Shown piece after piece: positions 54,100 through 62,043 of a stretch of 64,000 nucleotides of DNA. The stretch spans positions 34,105-98,104 of the forward strand of contig CANRDI010000006.1 of the NCBI GenBank assembly GCA_947629335.1. The letters run 5' to 3'. Every line of letters begins with the position of its first letter. Position 1 is the first letter of the stretch. Source of the DNA: an uncultured Clostridia bacterium. GTDB lineage: Bacteria; Bacillota; Clostridia; Oscillospirales; Ruminococcaceae. The position numbers and the translations under genes were made by a program. The notes under the pieces are model-generated. The model saw only the letters and a list, made by a program, of their open reading frames with translations. It was not told the origin of the DNA and searched no databases.

Positions 54100-54327
54100 G
54101 AAACTTCTTGGGAAGGTATTGACCAGCGCTCGGTTAGCTTTATCAAGAACGGTAACTGTGATTTACCTAATCCTGCCACCATTGCAGATGTGTTCGGGGT
54201 AACGCTAGATTACATAACAAAGCGATTCGACGACCGCGTCGATACGATCAAAAATCCGGCTGAAATTGACTTTCTTATTTTAGAGCGGTTTAAGAGTCTT
54301 TCAAATCCTGAAAAGAAAGGTTATTGA
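54100..54327 (+). pseudogene. XRE-type regulator remnant, N-terminus missing
   Basis: The reading frame from a TAA at 54097 continues WEGIDQRSVSFIKNGNCDLP then NPATIADVFGVTLDYITKRF. The last segment is the C-terminal half of a helix-turn-helix domain (SFIKNG then IADVFGVTLDYI) in the layout used by divergent repressors of Clostridia elements. The recognition helix, start codon and N-terminal half are missing, so the gene is inactive. It points away from the ATPase, as a cI-like repressor should. Confidence 0.65.
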
Positions 54328-54417
54328 AACATCTTAAACTTGACAGATCATTGAAGATCAACAGTGGCGCATAAATACAATACTCCCTAAACCAATCTTG
54401 CTTTGAGAGGCTTTTTT

Positions 54418-54449
54418 GAAAAAAATGTCGATGCCATACGGCATCGACA
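54418..54449 (-). terminator. Intrinsic terminator of the adhesin operon
   Basis: On the minus strand TGTCGATGCC and GGCATCGACA form a 10-bp stem around GTAT, followed by TTTTTTTC. Confidence 0.9.
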
Positions 54450-54506
54450 TAATTTACTTCACAAATTATAATATTGCTATAGCTTAAAAACAACTTAAGT
54501 GATAAG

Positions 54507-54884
54507 TTAATATATATTTTTGATCTTAACAATTGTATTATAGCGTATAACAACATCATACACCATGCCCTTATGCAACTTGGAGAACACTTCGTCAGTG
54601 CAATTTAAGGTGTGTGTAACCTTCTTGCCATTGTACACGAAATCAACCGTCTTATGCTCAAATGTTGCATAATTACTATTGTTAAATCGTGTGTAACTAA
54701 AGTTCAGCATTTCCCTCGAAGTTGTTCTTTTGTTTACAATTTTTACACGTCGGACATGCCCCTTATAGAATTTGCTGGAAATAAGGGGGATGAAAATAAC
54801 CAGAATCACAACCCCGAGAAAAACCCAACCTATACATTCAGTCAACGTATCGTTGGCGAGTTGAACATTTGTATTATCGCTCAC
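54507..54884 (-). CDS. Small membrane protein encoded behind the adhesin
   Basis: About 125 residues from a GTG at 54884 that overlaps the adhesin stop by 11 bp; the track start at 55040 is inside the adhesin. One membrane helix (CIGWVFLGVVILVIFIPLIS) is followed by a cytosolic or surface domain of about 85 residues with TFEHKTVDFVYNGKKVTHTL. No family is recognised. Coupled translation with the adhesin suggests it helps assemble or anchor it. Confidence 0.55.
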   Translation of the reverse strand: MSDNTNVQLANDTLTECIGWVFLGVVILVIFIPLISSKFYKGHVRRVKIVNKRTTSREMLNFSYTRFNNSNYATFEHKTVDFVYNGKKVTHTLNCTDEVFSKLHKGMVYDVVIRYNTIVKIKNIY

Positions 54885-57800
54885 GAACTTTGCCAGCCTC
54901 CATATCCAAAATCTTATTCCATGCATTGAGGAAGAAGAGATCACCTTCCTCGTTGATTCCCAAATACCAACTTTGCGTGTACGAACTGTCGTTCCCGTTC
55001 CTTGGAGGATATGTAATATAAAAGCTTGCGCTGGCGACACATTCTCCTGAAGAACTCTCTTTTAAAGCTATGCTTAAATTGTACGTTTCAGAACCCTGCT
55101 GAAGCAAGTCCAATATAAGAGAGGTAAACAAAAACCCATTAGCTTTGTTATAACCTTTATTTACGATGTCGCTTTTTATATCGTGTATCTTGTTACCAGC
55201 AGCGTCATATTGGATAAATTCATTTACAGGCACATCAGTTGTATTTAAGTTACCTGTCATTGCATTAACCCAATCGAAATTGTATTTGCTTTTTTTAAAT
55301 ATAGCAACGGTTTTATAGCTTCCTATAAGCCACTGACGCCCATCTGTAACATCCAAATAGGATATAGGGTAAATTTTTTCATCATATACAACAGACCCTA
55401 ACGGATTATATGTTCCCGCTTTTCTTAAGATAAAATCATCTTTATCCAATTTCGTTGGGTTTTCCGATATTGAAGCATAACCCATATATTCATGGTTTTG
55501 ATAATACGCATTTACATTACGGATATAGCCACAATTGGAACAACGATAACTAACTACTAATGATTCGCCTTCTGATTTTTGTTTTACCATATGATGGATA
55601 TTTACATCATCGGGATCGTATTCTCCATACAAGCATGGCGTTTCAACATCTATCTTTAAGAACTTGTGTGGATCATACTTATCCATAATTCCATCTTCGT
55701 CACTGTCTCCCTTAGTTGGATTACTGGTAACATCAAATCGGAATTTAAAAACCATATCTTGAATAGGTGTTGAAAGAGGAATTGATGTATCTCTGTAAAG
55801 TTTTCCAACTTCATCGCCATCAGATAGTCCATCTTTATCTGTATCACGGTCGTTTGGATCAAGGAAAACTAACGTACCATTGGGCATAGGTACGCCCGAT
55901 ATCTCAATGTCATCCGGAACACCATCATGATCCGAATCAGAGAAATAATCAAAATTGAGTTGATTATTTGCTGAAAGTTTATCATAAATCTGCTCTAACC
56001 CAGCAGATGTTTTTACAATAAAAAATTCACCGCCAGTTTCTGTAGCATATCCCGCTAACGCATCACTATCCGCACCCGCGCCCAAAGCAACAGTATGTAT
56101 CTTAATATCATTGTCTTTTGCTATCTTAATATTGGAGCTTGAAACATTGACATCACCATCAGACATTAAAATAATACTTTTATTGCCTACGGCTTCTTTA
56201 AGCTCGGCTAGTGCTATGCTGATTGCAGCATTTGCATTTGTACCACCATTGCTGTAGAATTTTGCTTTTTTTATCAGAAGATTTTTATCACTGGTCAGTG
56301 CACATATTTCCCTTGCGGAATAGTCAAAAGTAATGATACTTGTTTTATCCGTATCAAACATCGCATGCGCAAATTGTTGAACCGCCATATCTCGATAACA
56401 TGTGGTTATATAATCAAGAATATTGAAGTGAGGATCATTGCTGCTCATACTTCCCGAACAATCAACACATATGGATGTAATGGATGGCAGTTTACTCGAT
56501 AAATTTTCAAATCTTTCGTAAATTTTACGCCAATTATCAAACCACGCTTGCCTATTCACTACCATATACTTGCTAAAATGGGTAGTTACAACACTTACTG
56601 TCCCATTATCTGTGTCATATACGGTGTCAAGTTCATCAAACCTATTTTCTTCCTCATTATACCACAAAAAGAGCAGATTGTCAAATGGAATTTCACCGAG
56701 CTTATCCTTATCGATTTTGAAAGTAAGGGTAGCCTTGTCAAACTCGGAGGTTGTTTCGATCTCAAATGGCTCGCCGACAAGCCCTACAACGTCAGTGCAG
56801 AGAATGTCCGTATTCATAACGCTTTCGACAGAGGTGGTTCTGTTAATGTTGCCTGTACATTCCATATCAACAATAACCTCGGTTACGGCGCAGTCCTCGT
56901 TCTTTACCTTATGGGTAAATGTCTGCTGAATTTTCTCCTTGCTGTCGATAATACCATCACCGTCTGTATCCTGTACCAACGGATTTGTGCCAAGAACTAT
57001 CTCGTCGCCATCGTCCAAGCCATCGCCGTCCGTATCAACAATCAGAGGATCTGTCCCATATATATTAACTTCATCGCCATCTGACAGACCATCACCATCC
57101 GTATCCGCTATATGGGGATTTGTTTTGTTTTCAAATTCTTTAATATTAGATAAACCGTCTTGGTCAAAATCCTCGTCACCATCGTTAATCCCATTGTCGT
57201 CAGTATCGACATTTATGGGATCGGTATTTGTGTCTGAGATTTCAAAGCTATCACTTAATCCATCGTGATCTGTATCCACGTTATTAGGATCAGTGCCGAT
57301 ATACTCCTCAAGAAAATCTAACAATCCATCACCGTCTGAATCAGGTAGTTTTTCCCAATTATCAATATCTTCATATAAATCTGGCAGCCCGTTCTCGTTT
57401 TCATCTTTCATGTACTGCCATTCGTCCTTGGGAATATTAAGCGGCTCGGCAACAGTCCCGACAAAATCCGCCACATTTGTGCTGTAATTTGCGTTAACAT
57501 TCGGGCAGTCGAAAACAATGCTGTCAGCGATGATGACAACATTATTGAGATTGAGGTTCATCGCCTTGACCTCAACACTGCCGAACGGAGCGTACACCAA
57601 GCCGTTCAGATTAACATTGGTGCTGTCAATGACAATATCTCCGTACTTTGAGTAAATCACGGAGTCGTTTGTATTCTTAACCTCGCCGTTCAGCGTAACG
57701 TCTTTGAACGCTTTCAGAGCGGTGTTTATGTTTATATTTCCCGTAAGCTCCGCTTCACCGAGAATCTCGGTAGGCTCGCTGATGTTTATGTTAAGCTCGT

Positions 57801-58155
57801 CAAGAACATAGTCCTCGGTATGCTCCTCAACATTATTTCCAGAGAAGTACTTGGAATCGATCTTGTCAAAAATATAAATCATGTCAAGACCTGCGTTTTC
57901 GGTCTTAGTGCCGTTAATATTCATATTTCCGGCTGCTGAGATCGTACCGTTTGTTGCTACGTTTCCGTTCACGCCGAAGTTAGACGCGGTAGTAGTTATC
58001 GCACCCTCGGAAGATGAACCCGCAAACAGGGTGTAGGGGTAGCGCCCTAGTTCCTCTGCCATAGCGGGAATTGCGGGAAGCATGGTTATTGCCGTTGCCG
58101 CGGCTACAAAGCCGGATATAAGTCTTTTTGCCTTTCCTTTAAATTTTTCGTTCAT
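54874..58155 (-). CDS. Large secreted VWA-domain adhesin with TSP3-like calcium repeats
   Basis: A 1093-residue protein; GGAGG precedes the ATG at 58155 (MNEKFKGKAKRLISGFVAAA). The signal peptide ends near AIPAMAEE. Residues about 35-245 form a beta-rich region with many Asn (INTALKAFKDVTLNGEVKNT). A long run of Asp-rich repeats follows (DSDGDGLLDFLEEYIGTDPN and DTDGDGLSDGDEVNIYGTDP type), matching thrombospondin type 3 or calcium-binding repeats. A VWA domain starts at TSICVDCSGSMSSNDPHF with a MIDAS-like DxSxS, and another repeat block sits near residues 795-870. It probably binds a host or polymer ligand at the cell surface. The small membrane protein follows it on the same transcript. Confidence 0.85.
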   Translation of the reverse strand: MNEKFKGKAKRLISGFVAAATAITMLPAIPAMAEELGRYPYTLFAGSSSEGAITTTASNFGVNGNVATNGTISAAGNMNINGTKTENAGLDMIYIFDKIDSKYFSGNNVEEHTEDYVLDELNINISEPTEILGEAELTGNININTALKAFKDVTLNGEVKNTNDSVIYSKYGDIVIDSTNVNLNGLVYAPFGSVEVKAMNLNLNNVVIIADSIVFDCPNVNANYSTNVADFVGTVAEPLNIPKDEWQYMKDENENGLPDLYEDIDNWEKLPDSDGDGLLDFLEEYIGTDPNNVDTDHDGLSDSFEISDTNTDPINVDTDDNGINDGDEDFDQDGLSNIKEFENKTNPHIADTDGDGLSDGDEVNIYGTDPLIVDTDGDGLDDGDEIVLGTNPLVQDTDGDGIIDSKEKIQQTFTHKVKNEDCAVTEVIVDMECTGNINRTTSVESVMNTDILCTDVVGLVGEPFEIETTSEFDKATLTFKIDKDKLGEIPFDNLLFLWYNEEENRFDELDTVYDTDNGTVSVVTTHFSKYMVVNRQAWFDNWRKIYERFENLSSKLPSITSICVDCSGSMSSNDPHFNILDYITTCYRDMAVQQFAHAMFDTDKTSIITFDYSAREICALTSDKNLLIKKAKFYSNGGTNANAAISIALAELKEAVGNKSIILMSDGDVNVSSSNIKIAKDNDIKIHTVALGAGADSDALAGYATETGGEFFIVKTSAGLEQIYDKLSANNQLNFDYFSDSDHDGVPDDIEISGVPMPNGTLVFLDPNDRDTDKDGLSDGDEVGKLYRDTSIPLSTPIQDMVFKFRFDVTSNPTKGDSDEDGIMDKYDPHKFLKIDVETPCLYGEYDPDDVNIHHMVKQKSEGESLVVSYRCSNCGYIRNVNAYYQNHEYMGYASISENPTKLDKDDFILRKAGTYNPLGSVVYDEKIYPISYLDVTDGRQWLIGSYKTVAIFKKSKYNFDWVNAMTGNLNTTDVPVNEFIQYDAAGNKIHDIKSDIVNKGYNKANGFLFTSLILDLLQQGSETYNLSIALKESSSGECVASASFYITYPPRNGNDSSYTQSWYLGINEEGDLFFLNAWNKILDMEAGKVRER

Positions 58156-58180
58156 GATATTTCCTCCACGTTTTTTGATT

Positions 58181-58209
58181 TGGAGCGATCGATCATCTCG
58201 ATCGCTCCA
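58181..58209 (-). promoter_or_regulatory. Stem-loop between the 16-codon ORF and the adhesin
   Basis: TGGAGCGATCGA and TCGATCGCTCCA form a 12-bp stem around a 5-nt loop, 26-54 bp upstream of the adhesin ATG. On the minus strand it lies in the leader RNA just ahead of GGAGG. There is no T-run, so it is more likely a regulatory or mRNA-stabilising hairpin than a terminator. Confidence 0.6.
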
Positions 58210-58234
58210 TGCCGTTGTAATAAGTACCCGCGAA

Positions 58235-58285
58235 TTACCTGCGACGCTTCCAGAACCAGAAGATATCGAAATCACAGAGTATCAT
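58235..58285 (-). CDS. Short ORF upstream of the adhesin, 16 residues
   Basis: ATG at 58285 to TAA at 58237-58235 encodes MILCDFDIFWFWKRRR, far below the ORF-track limit. GGGAGGTGA ends 5 nt before the ATG, the best ribosome site of the region. The peptide combines an aromatic stretch (FWFW) with a basic end (KRRR). It lies first on the transcript that continues into the adhesin and next to an Agr-type kinase. It could be a leader peptide, a signal peptide or a small membrane-active peptide. No AgrB or AgrD homologue is present. Expression is unproven. Confidence 0.45.
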   Translation of the reverse strand: MILCDFDIFWFWKRRR

Positions 58286-58313
58286 TCAAGTCACCTCCCG
58301 TTATAAAATGGAA

Positions 58314-58345
58314 ATTGCCTATGCTTTTGTTATAGCATAGGCAAT
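58314..58345 (-). promoter_or_regulatory. Palindrome over the adhesin -10 and start region
   Basis: ATTGCCTATGC and GCATAGGCAAT are perfect 11-bp complements around TTTTGTTATA. The -10 hexamer lies between the arms, so a dimeric DNA-binding protein bound here would block polymerase. Confidence 0.65.
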
Positions 58346-58357
58346 AAAATTTTTCAA
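58329..58357 (-). promoter_or_regulatory. Promoter of the short ORF-adhesin transcript
   Basis: On the minus strand TTGAAA (58357-58352) and TATAAC (58334-58329) have a 17-bp spacer. Confidence 0.75.
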
Positions 58358-58365
58358 GGTGTTTC

Positions 58366-58398
58366 CGGTGAACGGTAGCTATTTGGCGGTTTTCGGTA
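58366..58398 (-). promoter_or_regulatory. Putative LytTR regulator site upstream of the adhesin promoter
   Basis: CGGTGAACGGTA (58366) and CGGTTTTCGGTA (58387) are direct repeats spaced exactly 21 bp, ending 8 bp upstream of the -35. Tandem sites of two helical turns are typical of LytTR regulators. The same 12-mer occurs at the promoter of the two-component genes. Confidence 0.6.
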
Positions 58399-58447
58399 AA
58401 TAAATCCCATTTTATGGAAATTATTTGCTAAAAATAATGTAATTCGT

Positions 58448-59743
58448 TTATATTATGTTTGGAATAATCAATTCAGCCTCAAAATGTGTGTCCGAGCACT
58501 TGTAAGTCAATGTACCGCCGTTTTTTTCGGCACATATTATAGCGTTTCCCGAACCGAAACCATGTTGTTCTTTATCTTGCTTATCGGTTTTCAAAATATT
58601 ATTTTCAATCTCTACCTTGCGCAAGACTGTGTTCTTTATTATGAAGAACAAGTTCTCGCCGAGCAGCTTAACGGAGATCTCCACGGATTTCTTTTCAGAA
58701 CTCTGCGCAGCAGTGAAGGCGTTGTCAAACAGGTTGTAAAATATTGTGCAAACATCTGTGTTATCCAAGCGTATCGAAGAAGGCAGCTTACCTATGATGT
58801 CAACCGAAACTTCGGAATGCTTATCCGCAACGTCCTTTAAAATCGCGCTTATAAGGTCATGCCCGATTTGCAATTCCGAACGTAATTCCAATATCGAAGC
58901 TCCGATCCTATTAAAATAGTTCTCCAATTCGTCAAACTTTTTCTTCTTGAGAAGAAGCCTCATACAATTCAAATGATTGTTTATATCGTGACGGAATTTT
59001 CGTGTTTCCTCCTCTTTTTGAAGTAACATCGTGTAATATTGCTCCTGACTTTTGACAAGCTTCTCGTTTATTTCCGAAATCCCTTTATAGTAATTCTTTG
59101 AAAAATAATTTGTCACCATAATAAATGCTGTCAAAATGAACACCGCGCTTCCCACACCAAGCGCAATAGCCATAGCTTTATCAGCTCCTTCGATTGTGTT
59201 ATCATTAAGCTGAAAAATTGTCATGAACGACAACAGGGATATCTCCCCAAGAATAATAAGTATCAGATATGGCTTACCAACCTTTATCGGAATAATGTCG
59301 TTTTTCTTTGATGAAAGTTTTCTCGCTGCCAAGCAGATTACCGCAATTACTGCTATATTTAACGCGTTTATAGATAACCGTCCGAAGGTATCATCGATCA
59401 CTCGTTCATATGTATCTCCGCTAATCGCAAGGAATACGGTCGCTGTCAGCATATCAAGCAAACTTATTCCAAAAAATCCGGTAAGGGTATATAATATTCT
59501 GTTTTCACCTTTCACTATGAGAATGGTGAGAACGATTCCGAGGTATGAATAGATCGGCACATAATCCTCAATTCCACTAACGACCGCCAGCACCAGAACC
59601 GCAGCAGAGCAAACGCTTATAATCACGGTTCTCTTTATAGGTTGTATTTCAAATTTAAACGCAAACAGCATTATCGGAATAAGTTTCATCAGTTCGACCG
59701 CATATCCGAGAAACGCTTGAAGCAATTTATTCATAACGTCCAT
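58448..59743 (-). CDS. AgrC-like sensor histidine kinase (GHKL type)
   Basis: A 431-residue kinase with about six hydrophobic helices in residues 1-215 (MLFAFKFEIQPIKRTVIISV, then several more) followed by a cytosolic part. The H-box FRHDINNHLNCMRLLLKK has the RHDxxNH signature of the AgrC/HPK10 class, and the HATPase core has IFYNLFDNAFTAAQS and GFGSGNAI. Such kinases usually sense small peptides. The gene overlaps the regulator by one base. No agrB/agrD is adjacent, so the signal source may be a peptide made elsewhere or the 16-residue ORF nearby. Confidence 0.86.
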   Translation of the reverse strand: MDVMNKLLQAFLGYAVELMKLIPIMLFAFKFEIQPIKRTVIISVCSAAVLVLAVVSGIEDYVPIYSYLGIVLTILIVKGENRILYTLTGFFGISLLDMLTATVFLAISGDTYERVIDDTFGRLSINALNIAVIAVICLAARKLSSKKNDIIPIKVGKPYLILIILGEISLLSFMTIFQLNDNTIEGADKAMAIALGVGSAVFILTAFIMVTNYFSKNYYKGISEINEKLVKSQEQYYTMLLQKEEETRKFRHDINNHLNCMRLLLKKKKFDELENYFNRIGASILELRSELQIGHDLISAILKDVADKHSEVSVDIIGKLPSSIRLDNTDVCTIFYNLFDNAFTAAQSSEKKSVEISVKLLGENLFFIIKNTVLRKVEIENNILKTDKQDKEQHGFGSGNAIICAEKNGGTLTYKCSDTHFEAELIIPNII

Positions 59744-60456
59744 TACATTATCCTCGCATACTTTCTGATATAGTCAAAAAATCCGTTTCTGAACGGAACA
59801 ACATTTCTCCGCGATATGTCCAAAGGCTGTTTAAACCCTTTCATGACAACTTGTCCATCCTTTGAAATATCCGAAACATACAGGTATGATACAATAAATG
59901 ATTTATGTATTTGATAAAAATGCTCGGAGCCGATCTGTTCCTTCCAATATTTAAGCGGCTTATCCGTATCATAAACTATTCCCGTTTTGCCATAGATATA
60001 AGTTCCATCGCCGTATGCTTCAAGATAAACAATATCGGTTAATTTAAGGTAGACAGTTTTCCCGTTTCTATCGGACAACAGGATATGTTCCGTATTCATT
60101 ATTTCCTTTTTGGCTTCGGAAAACGCTTCGTTAAATTTTTCGCTGTCAAGAGGCTTGTCAAGGAATCGAAACGCCTTCACCTTAAAAGCGTCCGGCATGA
60201 ATTCAGTGTGGCTTGTAAGAAAGATGATCATTCCGTCAAACCCGCGCTCGCGCAAAGTGAAAGCCGCGTTTATTCCGTTGATCCCTGTCATCTCGATATC
60301 CAAAAAAATCATATCGAATTCCAGTGGGGAGTTTAAAAGATCCTCACCGGAGATGTATTCGGATATCTCACACTGCTCGCTTTGTTCCTTGAGCTTCTTT
60401 ACCACATCATCGACAAAGATCTGCTCGTCGTCGCATACTGCTATTTTGTATGTCAT
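59743..60456 (-). CDS. LytTR-family response regulator
   Basis: A 237-residue regulator with a receiver (KIAVCDDEQIFVDDVVKKLK; phospho-Asp in MIFLDIEMTGINGINA) and a C-terminal LytTR DNA-binding domain (VYLKLTDIVYLEAYGDGTYI and FYQIHKSFIVSYLYVSDISK). It overlaps the kinase by one base. The AgrA-like combination predicts control of a cell-surface output; the two matched 21-bp-spaced repeat pairs at the adhesin and at its own promoter are candidate targets. Confidence 0.9.
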   Translation of the reverse strand: MTYKIAVCDDEQIFVDDVVKKLKEQSEQCEISEYISGEDLLNSPLEFDMIFLDIEMTGINGINAAFTLRERGFDGMIIFLTSHTEFMPDAFKVKAFRFLDKPLDSEKFNEAFSEAKKEIMNTEHILLSDRNGKTVYLKLTDIVYLEAYGDGTYIYGKTGIVYDTDKPLKYWKEQIGSEHFYQIHKSFIVSYLYVSDISKDGQVVMKGFKQPLDISRRNVVPFRNGFFDYIRKYARIM

Positions 60457-60484
60457 ATTCAGTCCCCCTATCGTCTATATTTCT

Positions 60485-60513
60485 ATTATATAGCATTTCT
60501 GGCTAAAATGCAA
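60485..60513 (-). promoter_or_regulatory. Promoter of the LytTR/AgrC-like operon
   Basis: On the minus strand TTGCAT (60513-60508) and TATAAT (60490-60485) are 17 bp apart, about 29 bp upstream of the regulator ATG. Confidence 0.72.
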
Positions 60514-60524
60514 TAGCGCGGATA

Positions 60525-60557
60525 TACCGTTCACCGCGCAGATGCTACCATTTACCG
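60525..60557 (-). promoter_or_regulatory. Putative LytTR site upstream of the two-component promoter
   Basis: On the plus strand TACCGTTCACCG (60525) and TACCATTTACCG (60546) are spaced 21 bp and end 11 bp from the -35. The first is the reverse complement of the 12-mer at the adhesin promoter, so the pair is inverted relative to its promoter compared with the adhesin. Confidence 0.6.
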
Positions 60558-60583
60558 AAACTTTCACGGAAGTCGGTTTAAAT

Positions 60584-60619
60584 ACAAAGAAAAGACCACG
60601 AGAGTTTTTTCGTGATCTT
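60584..60619 (-). terminator. Intrinsic terminator between the two-component system and the recombinase remnant
   Basis: On the minus strand AAGATCACGA and TCGTGGTCTT pair (one G-T) and are followed by TTCTTTG-type T-rich sequence. It shields the two-component promoter from upstream transcription. Confidence 0.6.
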
Positions 60620-60717
60620 CTCTTTGTTATAAGCAATGCTGTTAAAATGCGGGTTCAGCTTGGTATCCTTAAATATGGTATACGTTCGTTTGCATACGTG
60701 AGGCAGTGAAACTTTGT

Positions 60718-60879
60718 TCACATACAATCCACAAAGCTGTAATACACGGTGATAGTTTGGGTAAACAACTTTCTGCCTTTGACCCTATCATTCACAACAA
60801 CCTTGTCAATCAGGAGATTTTACAGCTCTTTGTCAAGCGTTTCAATTCGCTCATATTCGTCTGTGTTGTCAATAGACAT
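60718..60879 (-). pseudogene. Serine recombinase C-terminal remnant
   Basis: From ATG 60879 the minus strand reads SIDNTDEYERIETLDKEL, then an in-frame stop, then NLLIDKVVVNDRVKGRKLFT and TITVYYSFVD. The ELxNxLIDKVVV and late aromatic YYSFV motif match the end of large serine recombinases; the intact recombinase here ends LLNELIDKIVVH and IEIFYRFVG. The upstream part of the gene is gone. Confidence 0.65.
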
Positions 60880-60934
60880 GGTTTAAAAATGGAAAATTTT
60901 CTAATTAACTTTTAGCGCTCGCCAAAAGTTTCTC

Positions 60935-61228
60935 TTGCAATATTTCATGAAAAATGTCTGCATCATTTTATTATTGCTCCAACACAAAACTCTAACTCTG
61001 CTGATTGCAATTGAACTTTTCGGTCAGGAGAATTTTGACTGCAAAAATAAAAAGCTGCGAAGTAATGATGAATTTAAGAAATTATCATTTAAAGCTGTAA
61101 ATGTCAGCTATGACAACTGCATGACAAATGAAGCTATTAAAGAAGCGTTAAAAAATGAGAACAAGTTGAATGCGCTTAAATCTGAGTTGGAAGGAAAAAT
61201 ACTCGGCGCTATTCATGACGCTGACTAA
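60935..61228 (+). CDS. Small ORF of unknown status
   Basis: A 97-codon ORF from a TTG (an ATG at 60947 is an alternative) with no clear ribosome site. The first third is hydrophobic, the rest charged and helical (KNKKLRSNDEFKKLSFKAVN then EALKNENKLNALKSELEGKI). It ends before a good terminator, which supports a transcript, but no family match and no initiation signal support a protein. It may be the 3' part of a broken gene from the mobile element. Confidence 0.35.
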   Translation: MQYFMKNVCIILLLLQHKTLTLLIAIELFGQENFDCKNKKLRSNDEFKKLSFKAVNVSYDNCMTNEAIKEALKNENKLNALKSELEGKILGAIHDAD

Positions 61229-61274
61229 CATATCAACAAAATTACCTGTGACTAAAATAAGTTATAATTAAAAG

Positions 61275-61297
61275 ACCGTCCTGCCGACGGTTTTTTT
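61275..61297 (+). terminator. Intrinsic terminator after the small ORF
   Basis: ACCGTC and GACGGT pair over CTGCC, followed by TTTTTT. Confidence 0.85.
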
Positions 61298-61324
61298 ATC
61301 ATTTGATAAAATTTGTAATATACA

Positions 61325-61434
61325 GTGCTTCAGCTTATTGGGCTTATAAAACTGTGTCTAATCTGCGCCGTTTCAACGAGCTTTGTTTGTTTTCCGAGCG
61401 CATTATTTTAGTTCGTCCAAACCTTGGATAAGGC
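61325..61434 (-). pseudogene. Degenerate PBECR4 C-terminal remnant
   Basis: Directly behind the toxN-like gene the minus strand reads IQGLDELK, stop, CARKTNKAR, stop, NGAD, stop, TQFYKPNKLKH. Base by base this follows the terminal codons of the intact PBECR4 gene (SQGLEDLKERARKINEARKN then KPNKPKH) with several nonsense changes. It is an older, dead copy of the same tail. Confidence 0.75.
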
Positions 61435-61450
61435 TCTTTTTCATAGGCTG

Positions 61451-61982
61451 CTAATACGAAAGCCTTTTTTCGAGAACTTGTTCAAGTTTTTTGAAATCAC
61501 AGCAGCGATGGGTGAGTCTTTTACTTTTTTCGGGAGTTTCTGTAATCATTTTATATAATTTGTTTGCTTTTCGTGTAATGATTTCTATATTGTCATTGCA
61601 CCAGTACAATTGATTGTTGAGTAAGTTTTTACGGAGCATTTCAGCTTTATTTTCATTTTTGTTTGGATTTACGTAAATTTGTTCAATTACACTTTTGTGT
61701 ACTGGTATCATATTATTAAAATTGAGTGCGCCAATCAAGTTACCATTTTTATCAACAATTTTAGAAAAATCAACATCATTTTTCATATATTTATGCTTTT
61801 ATTTTTGTCGATGTAGGCGGTATGCAGTATTCCTTATTATTAGTCATAACAATAATACCTACAAAAGGTCTGGTTTCTTTATGCTCTTGAGGTGAAACAG
61901 ACATAACCTTATCATCGACTTTAGCCAAATCTCTTATTTATTTAATATCAACTGTATAAAACTTTAGACCACTTTTTTGCAT
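61451..61982 (-). pseudogene. ToxN/CptN-type type III toxin, broken
   Basis: From ATG 61982 (AAAGGAA upstream) the minus strand reads MQKSGLKFYTVDIK, then TAA, then IRDLAKVDDKVMSVSPQEHK and RPFVGIIVMTNNKEYCIPPT. A frameshift near 61795 then moves to the intact frame MKNDVDFSKIVDKNGNLIGA that ends RCCDFKKLEQVLEKRLSY. The whole follows the ToxN/AbiQ endoribonuclease: KFYTVD opening, RPFVGI strand, FNNMIPV and the late RxxDFK. The nonsense codon and the shift kill it, so the ORF track shows only the last 111 residues. An RNA antitoxin unit lies upstream. Confidence 0.82.
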
Positions 61983-62000
61983 TAAATTTTATTCCTTTCA

Positions 62001-62031
62001 AATTTGAAAGGGCTATGATTGTTCATAGCCC
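62001..62031 (-). terminator. Terminator between the antitoxin unit and the broken toxin
   Basis: On the minus strand GGGCTATGA and TCATAGCCC pair around ACAA and are followed by TTTCAAATTTG. In type III systems a terminator at this position makes antitoxin RNA exceed toxin mRNA. Confidence 0.78.
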
Positions 62032-62043
62032 CTTCCTTTTAAA

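Noticed and set aside
60706-60915. 69-residue plus-strand ORF
   Set aside because: Opposite strand of the recombinase remnant; the minus-strand frame has the family similarity.
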